Below, in pieces: positions 5,295 through 9,221 of a DNA stretch of 9,221 nucleotides. Within the stretch, counting starts at the first letter, position 1, and each line of letters begins with the position of its first letter. The notes beneath the pieces were generated by a model that saw nothing but the letters and a program-made list of their open reading frames with translations, had not been told where the DNA came from and made no database searches. The translations under genes and the position numbers were made by a program. The stretch comes from Mycobacteriaceae bacterium (GTDB lineage: Bacteria > Actinomycetota > Actinomycetes > Mycobacteriales > Mycobacteriaceae), in NCBI GenBank assembly GCA_019242135.1, contig JAFAWC010000055.1, positions 1-9,221 on the forward strand, given 5' to 3'.

Positions 5295-6773
5295 TCAGCG
5301 CAGCGTCGCGCTGCCGTCCGCCTCGACGTTCACCTTGGCGCCGGCGATATCATCGGTGATCGAGGTCTTGACGTCCGACGGGGTGGTCAACACCGCCAGC
5401 GTGCGCGCGTCCGAAGGTGTGCGCACCGCCAAGAATGCCTTCTCGGGCTGCCCGTCTCGGTCGAACGGTGCGGTCCAGGTCTCGACGGTCCCCACGCCCT
5501 CCCACTGCGCTAACCCTTCTCGAGTCGGTTCTCTGTCGACCTCGGGTTGCACGTCCTCCCAACGGAATTGAGTGGCCGGCGGATGTGAGCTGTAGACGCC
5601 GATGCTGTGCTTGGTCAGATAACCGCCGTTGGCGGTGACCAACCCGATGCTGCCCGGGTTCTCGACGAGCCGTTCGGCCATTGTCGCAATCGAATGGGTG
5701 ACGTAGTTGTTCCATGGACCGCCGGCGAAGGTGAGTCCACCGGTGACGGTGAGCGGGCGCTGGGGGTCGCCCAACGGCAGACCCAGTTCAGTGGCGGCCA
5801 CCTGGACAGCGGACGGAAAGCAGGAGTAGATGTCGAGGAATTCCAGATCGCCGGTGCCGCATCCGGCGAGCTCGAGCGCTCGGCGCCCGGCGATTCTGAT
5901 GGCCGGTGACGCGGTGTAGTCGGCACGTTCGCTCAGCGCATAGGTGTCATGTGAATCGGTTCCGGCACAGGGGAACACCCACTTATCCCGCCGGACGCCG
6001 AGCCGGGTGCACGCCTCGGCGGACGCCAGCACGATCACGGCGGCCTGGTCGACCATGTTGTTGGAGTTCATCAGCTTGGTGTACGGCCAGCTGATCATCC
6101 GGTTGGCCTCGGCGGGCTGCCAGATTTCCTCCGCGCCAAGCTTTGTGCGGCTCCACGCGTACGCGTTGGTCTCGGCCACCGCGCTGAACTGCGACCACAG
6201 CTCGCCGATCCGGCGGCGGTGGTCGCCAGACGATTCCCCGGCCGCGATCCGCAGCGCCTGCTCGAACAGCGGGTATACGTGCGCCGGCCGGACGAGTTCG
6301 ATCCGCTGTTCCGCTGGCCCGGCCATCGGAACACTGTCATCGCCGGCCTCGGCCATCGGCACCGCGTCTTCTTGCGCAGGCCAGCGGGGTTTGCGGCCCT
6401 GGCCGCGCAATCGCATTCGGGTACGCCATCGTTCGCTGCCGCCGATGAGCACCACACCGGCCCGCCCGCGCAAAATGTCCAGGCACGCCTGGTTGACCAG
6501 CGACTGCGGCACGTTGCCGCCGATACCGCTGTAGCGGGTTGTGAAATCGACTGCGCCCAGGTGCGAACCGAGCAGCAGGCCGGGATCGCGGTACCGCCAG
6601 GACAGTATGTTCACGATGCGGATCGAGTCGACCGCCGCCAGCACGCGCGACTCGGCCGCGCGCCGCGCAGCCACCGCCATCAGGCCGACCGGGTCGGGTG
6701 CCTCGTGCTCGTCGTGCTGGTTGACCTGGCCGCCGCCGATGAGCACCGGAGTCCTGGGATCGATCGCTGTCAC
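5295..6773 (-). CDS. thiolase-like protein type 1 (TLP1) / acetyl-CoA acetyltransferase-like
   Basis: A 492-residue thiolase-fold protein starting at GTG 6773. Family features: N-terminal TPVLIGGGQVNQ (8-19), SGIGGNVPQSLVN (82-94) where classical thiolases carry the nucleophilic Cys, DIYSCFPSAV (314-323) corresponding to the HDCF/NEAF loop, TVTGGLTFAGGPWNNYVTHSI (342-362) corresponding to the GG-GHP loop, and LVTANGGYLTKHS (378-390) where the second catalytic Cys of a C-x-G motif is expected. About 90 residues beyond this (405-490) form an added C-terminal domain rich in beta strands, as in mycobacterial TLP1, whose M. smegmatis member is a structurally studied monomer of unclear function. 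Both usual catalytic cysteines appear replaced, so condensation or thiolysis is doubtful; acyl-CoA binding or a lipid-transfer role is possible. It overlaps the upstream CoA-transferase stop by 4 bases (GTGA), so the two genes are almost certainly translated from one message. Confidence 0.85.
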   Translation of the reverse strand: MTAIDPRTPVLIGGGQVNQHDEHEAPDPVGLMAVAARRAAESRVLAAVDSIRIVNILSWRYRDPGLLLGSHLGAVDFTTRYSGIGGNVPQSLVNQACLDILRGRAGVVLIGGSERWRTRMRLRGQGRKPRWPAQEDAVPMAEAGDDSVPMAGPAEQRIELVRPAHVYPLFEQALRIAAGESSGDHRRRIGELWSQFSAVAETNAYAWSRTKLGAEEIWQPAEANRMISWPYTKLMNSNNMVDQAAVIVLASAEACTRLGVRRDKWVFPCAGTDSHDTYALSERADYTASPAIRIAGRRALELAGCGTGDLEFLDIYSCFPSAVQVAATELGLPLGDPQRPLTVTGGLTFAGGPWNNYVTHSIATMAERLVENPGSIGLVTANGGYLTKHSIGVYSSHPPATQFRWEDVQPEVDREPTREGLAQWEGVGTVETWTAPFDRDGQPEKAFLAVRTPSDARTLAVLTTPSDVKTSITDDIAGAKVNVEADGSATLR

Positions 6774-9115
6774 CGCGCACGCCCAGCCGTGAAAACGACG
6801 CCGTCGGCGATCAGACGATCGGTCTCGGCGGTGTCGAGACCGAGCACCTTCTGACAGATCTCACGGGTGTGTTCGCCGGGCATCGGAGCGGGCCGCAGCT
6901 CGGCGGGCGGGATAGTGCGGTAGGGCGCCGGACCGGTCTCGGCCGGCAGCGCGACATCGAACAGCGGGTGTGCCATGTCAGTGAACAGTTCTCGATGCTC
7001 GACCTGCGGGTCGGTGAGCACGTCGTCGGGACGGTTCATTGGACCCGCAGCTACGCCTGCCCGTTGAAGCCGGCCGGCGACGTCCACCTTGTCGAGAGTC
7101 CGTGCCCAGTCGGTGACGGCGGCCGCGATGTCGGCATCGGCGCGGCTCAGCGCCTCTTGGCTGATCGCGGTGGCAAGCGCGTCGGAATCAGCGTCGTCGC
7201 GAATGGAGATCACGCACCATTCGTCGTCGCCGGCGCAGCGATACACCCCGTGCGTCGACGCGTCATCGGTCACCGGTAGGCCCGCGGCGCGCGCCGCCTC
7301 CGCGACATACACCGTGTCGAGTTGATTGACGGCGACGTCGGCCTGGGAGATGTGGACGTGTGCACCGGATCCGGTGCGGTCACGGCGAATCAGCGCGGCG
7401 AGTGCGGCAATCGCGACGATCCGCGCGACGACGTGGTCGGGAAACACCGTGACCGCGTCGGCAAACGCTGGCCCCGGGTCGGCGGTCTGGCCCGACGTCC
7501 ACAGGCGGGTGATCCCGGTGGCCGCTCGAACGAGGGGCCCGTAGCCCATCCGGTCGCTCCACGGTCCGCTGTCGCCGAAGGCGCTGCTTTCGGCCAGCAC
7601 GATGCGCGGGTTGATGTCCCGCAGGTTCTGATACGAAAAACCAAGACCGGCCAGCGTTCCGGGCTTGAAGTTGGCGAACACCGCATCGGACTTCGCGACA
7701 AGCTCGCGCAATATCCGCGCCCCCCGCGGATTGCGCAGGTCCAAACCCAGGCTGTGCTTGTTGCGGTGCGCCCACGCGAATGCCTCGCTCATCGGCTGGC
7801 CGGTGCGCGTCTGGCGCAGTCCGTCCGGATAGGTTGCGCTTTCCACCTTGATCACCTCGGCGCCCAGGTCGGCGAACAGCCGGCCCAACTCTCCGCCCGC
7901 GACGATGACGCCGAGGTCGAGGATGCGCATACCGTCGAACGGCCGGCTACCGACGCCGCCGGTGATGCCGACGCTGACGGGCTCTGCGCGCCAGGCGGCC
8001 GCGTCCGCACCTGGCGGCGGTGCGGGCCGGCGCAGACCCGCGCGGCTGCCGTCGACGACGAACGGGCCCGCGGGCGCGTCCACCCAGGCCCCGTCGGTCA
8101 GTTCGATGCGGGTGAGCGCTTCGGCTTCGCGAAAGTGCTCCGACGACAGGACTTCTGCCGGAGTGAGCACCGCTGCGATCGGCACACCGCGGCGGTGGCC
8201 TGCGACTACGAGCTCGTTCATCGTCTGATCCGCGAACAGGTCCGCGACCAGCGCGCCGATCTCACGGGTCGCCGAGAACCGGCCGCCGATGGTGTCGTAC
8301 TTGGAATCCCGCAGATGTTCGGGCTCGCCCAACCACGCACGCATGGCGTGCCACTGGCGCGGCGACATCACGCACGTGCGCACATACCCGTCCTTGCACG
8401 CGAAGATCGGGTACACGTTCTGGTTGCGCGGGCGGCCACGCCAGGTCGCGGATCGCCGTTGCGCCAGGGCGCCTTGACCCATCGCGCTGAACGGCGGGTC
8501 CAGCGCCTGCACGACGGCCTCGAACCGGGAGAAGTCGATGTACTCGCCCCCGCCACCATGAAGCCGGTGGTAATAGGCGGCCAGCGCGGACCAGGCCGCC
8601 TGGGCGGCGGCGGTCGCCGAGGCGATGCCGTCGGGCGGCAAAACGGGTGTCCCCGTCGGCGGCCCCGACCGCGACAGCGCCGTCGACATCGCATACAGCA
8701 CCGGATCGGTGGCCCGCCAGCAGGCATGCGGCCCGAACGTCCCGAAGTCGGTGACCGCGACGGCGATCAGGTGCTCGAAGCGCCGGGCCAGCTGTTCGAC
8801 CGTGCCGCCGTAACCGGCTGCCTGACCGGGGATCCCGTCGTCGACGACGATGTCGGCAGCCCTGACGAGGTCCAGAAACGCTCTCCGGTCGTCATCGTCC
8901 AGCACCGCAGCGCGCTTGTTGGCGTTGCGAAGCGCGAAACCGATGGCGGTTCCCGCCACCCTCGGTGCCAGTGTCCGGCCGGCGCTGCCGCCCGGTGCTT
9001 CGATCTTGAGCACGTCGGCACCGAGGTCTGCGAAAAGACGGGTGACTGCCTCTCCGTGCCCGGCCGCCAGCTCCAGCACCCGCACCCCGAGCAGCGGCAG
9101 ATCGTCTGCGGGCAC
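6770..9115 (-). CDS. CaiB/BaiF class III CoA-transferase, tandem two-domain fusion
   Basis: A 781-residue protein holding two class III CoA-transferase domains in tandem; single-domain members are about 400 residues. This family moves CoA between carboxylic acids or carries out acyl-CoA racemase-type reactions. The two copies repeat the same landmarks: LFADLGADVLKIEAPGG (27-43) and LFADLGAEVIKVE (413-425), then NANKRAAVLD (64-73) and HRNKHSLGLDL (450-460). The second copy has Asp560 (FPDHVV), spaced 21 residues before TGSG exactly as the catalytic Asp169 of formyl-CoA transferase is from its TGRG. The first copy has an Asp at 162 (PPDGIAS) in the corresponding region, with less regular spacing. 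The start is GTG 9115: it precedes the domain by a few residues and sits 7 nt after a -10-like TACGCT. The longer frame, to a TTG at 9208, would overlap the divergent phosphoketolase gene. It is the first gene of an operon with the thiolase-like gene. The substrate is unknown. Confidence 0.9.
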   Translation of the reverse strand: MPADDLPLLGVRVLELAAGHGEAVTRLFADLGADVLKIEAPGGSAGRTLAPRVAGTAIGFALRNANKRAAVLDDDDRRAFLDLVRAADIVVDDGIPGQAAGYGGTVEQLARRFEHLIAVAVTDFGTFGPHACWRATDPVLYAMSTALSRSGPPTGTPVLPPDGIASATAAAQAAWSALAAYYHRLHGGGGEYIDFSRFEAVVQALDPPFSAMGQGALAQRRSATWRGRPRNQNVYPIFACKDGYVRTCVMSPRQWHAMRAWLGEPEHLRDSKYDTIGGRFSATREIGALVADLFADQTMNELVVAGHRRGVPIAAVLTPAEVLSSEHFREAEALTRIELTDGAWVDAPAGPFVVDGSRAGLRRPAPPPGADAAAWRAEPVSVGITGGVGSRPFDGMRILDLGVIVAGGELGRLFADLGAEVIKVESATYPDGLRQTRTGQPMSEAFAWAHRNKHSLGLDLRNPRGARILRELVAKSDAVFANFKPGTLAGLGFSYQNLRDINPRIVLAESSAFGDSGPWSDRMGYGPLVRAATGITRLWTSGQTADPGPAFADAVTVFPDHVVARIVAIAALAALIRRDRTGSGAHVHISQADVAVNQLDTVYVAEAARAAGLPVTDDASTHGVYRCAGDDEWCVISIRDDADSDALATAISQEALSRADADIAAAVTDWARTLDKVDVAGRLQRAGVAAGPMNRPDDVLTDPQVEHRELFTDMAHPLFDVALPAETGPAPYRTIPPAELRPAPMPGEHTREICQKVLGLDTAETDRLIADGVVFTAGRAR

Positions 9116-9122
9116 GAATGTC

Positions 9123-9128
9123 AGCGTA
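9123..9128 (-). promoter_or_regulatory. -10-like hexamer for leaderless transcription of the CoA-transferase operon
   Basis: On the minus strand TACGCT fits the mycobacterial -10 pattern TANNNT and is followed by exactly 7 nt before the GTG at 9115. A transcript starting at that GTG would be leaderless, a very common mode in mycobacteria. No ribosome binding site precedes this GTG, which agrees with the reading. Confidence 0.45.
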
Positions 9129-9133
9129 ATGTA

Positions 9134-9160
9134 ACCCGACTCGGGTACGACTGTTGTCGT
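9134..9160. promoter_or_regulatory. two adjacent inverted repeats in the divergent promoter (candidate operators)
   Basis: ACCCGA-C-TCGGGT (9134-9146) is a perfect palindrome with a 1-nt centre. It is directly followed by ACGAC-TGTT-GTCGT (9147-9160), whose right arm runs into the phosphoketolase GTG. Together they fill most of the 43-bp gap between the divergent genes, between the two proposed start points. This is the expected place for an operator controlling both; no known regulator motif is recognised. Confidence 0.4.
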
Positions 9161-9221
9161 GACCGTACCTGCCCAGCCCCTCTCCCCCGACGAGCTCGAT
9201 CTGATCAACGCCTATTGGCGA
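9159..9221 (+). CDS. xfp: phosphoketolase, N-terminal fragment (runs off the window)
   Basis: The first 21 codons from GTG 9159 to the right edge are in frame and read through LSPDELDLINAYWR, the characteristic opening of xylulose-5-phosphate/fructose-6-phosphate phosphoketolases, just before their conserved AANYLSVGQIYL segment, which lies beyond the window. The full enzyme, about 800 residues, is ThDP-dependent and splits xylulose 5-phosphate with phosphate into acetyl phosphate and glyceraldehyde 3-phosphate. The GTG has no ribosome binding site. A TACGAC at 9146-9151 lies 7 nt before it and might be the -10 of a leaderless promoter, although its final base is C rather than the favoured T. 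Only the start is visible, so integrity cannot be judged. Confidence 0.8.
   Translation, partial: MTVPAQPLSPDELDLINAYWR

Noticed and set aside
6219..6854. Plus-strand open frame of 211 codons opposite the thiolase-like gene
   Set aside because: Antisense to a clear thiolase-fold protein, with no domain features.
9116..9208. N-terminal extension of the CoA-transferase to a TTG at 9208
   Set aside because: It would overlap the divergent phosphoketolase coding region, adds a non-conserved Ser/Thr-rich stretch and bypasses the well-placed GTG at 9115.
1..9221. Search for CRISPR arrays, tRNA genes, insertion sequences, toxin-antitoxin pairs or defence genes
   Set aside because: No regularly spaced repeats, cloverleaf-like segments, transposase motifs or known toxin/antitoxin or defence signatures were seen by eye on either strand.

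Overview
This is a high-GC window with frequent GTG starts and tightly packed genes. It looks like chromosomal DNA of a mycobacterium outside the M. tuberculosis complex, most likely a Mycolicibacterium-type species. Supporting this are a Lon protease very close in sequence to the M. smegmatis enzyme (the tubercle bacillus lacks lon), an F420/deazaflavin-type small oxidoreductase, a mycobacterial thiolase-like protein type 1 and apparent leaderless GTG promoters. No insertion sequence, tRNA, rRNA, CRISPR array or phage gene was seen.

Layout. Positions 1-187 hold no clear gene, except possibly the last codons of a gene entering from the left. A minus-strand gene (188-1261) encodes an exported protein of unknown function with a signal peptide, a C-x3-C pair and a Pro/Thr-rich tail. 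The 133-bp divergent gap 1262-1394 is dense in signals: a Crp/FNR-type palindrome, a SigH/SigE-type promoter (GGAACA-N16-GGTT), a degenerate HspR (HAIR)-like repeat and a strong GGAGG ribosome binding site. It leads into a predicted plus-strand operon: lon (1395-3719), a Ddn-family (DUF385) oxidoreductase (3743-4126), a TfoX N-terminal-domain protein (4129-4461) and a DUF72/YecE protein (4520-5245). A 21-codon ORF (4458-4523) overlaps the stop of the TfoX gene and the start of the DUF72 gene and may couple their translation.

The DUF72 gene converges, across a 49-bp gap with a small GC hairpin, on a minus-strand two-gene operon: a tandem-fused CaiB/BaiF class III CoA-transferase (6770-9115) followed, with a 4-base GTGA overlap, by a thiolase-like protein (5295-6773). 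These two probably act on the same unidentified acyl-CoA. At the right edge the first 21 codons of a phosphoketolase gene (9159-9221) run off the window. It is divergent from the CoA-transferase across only 43 bp, which contains two inverted repeats and -10-like hexamers placed for leaderless transcription in both directions.

The functional theme is protein quality control under stress on the left and acyl-CoA/central carbon metabolism on the right. Every gene belongs to a recognisable family except the exported protein. The regulatory regions and the non-canonical catalytic residues of the thiolase-like protein are the main points of interest; I found no clearly new defence or mobile system.
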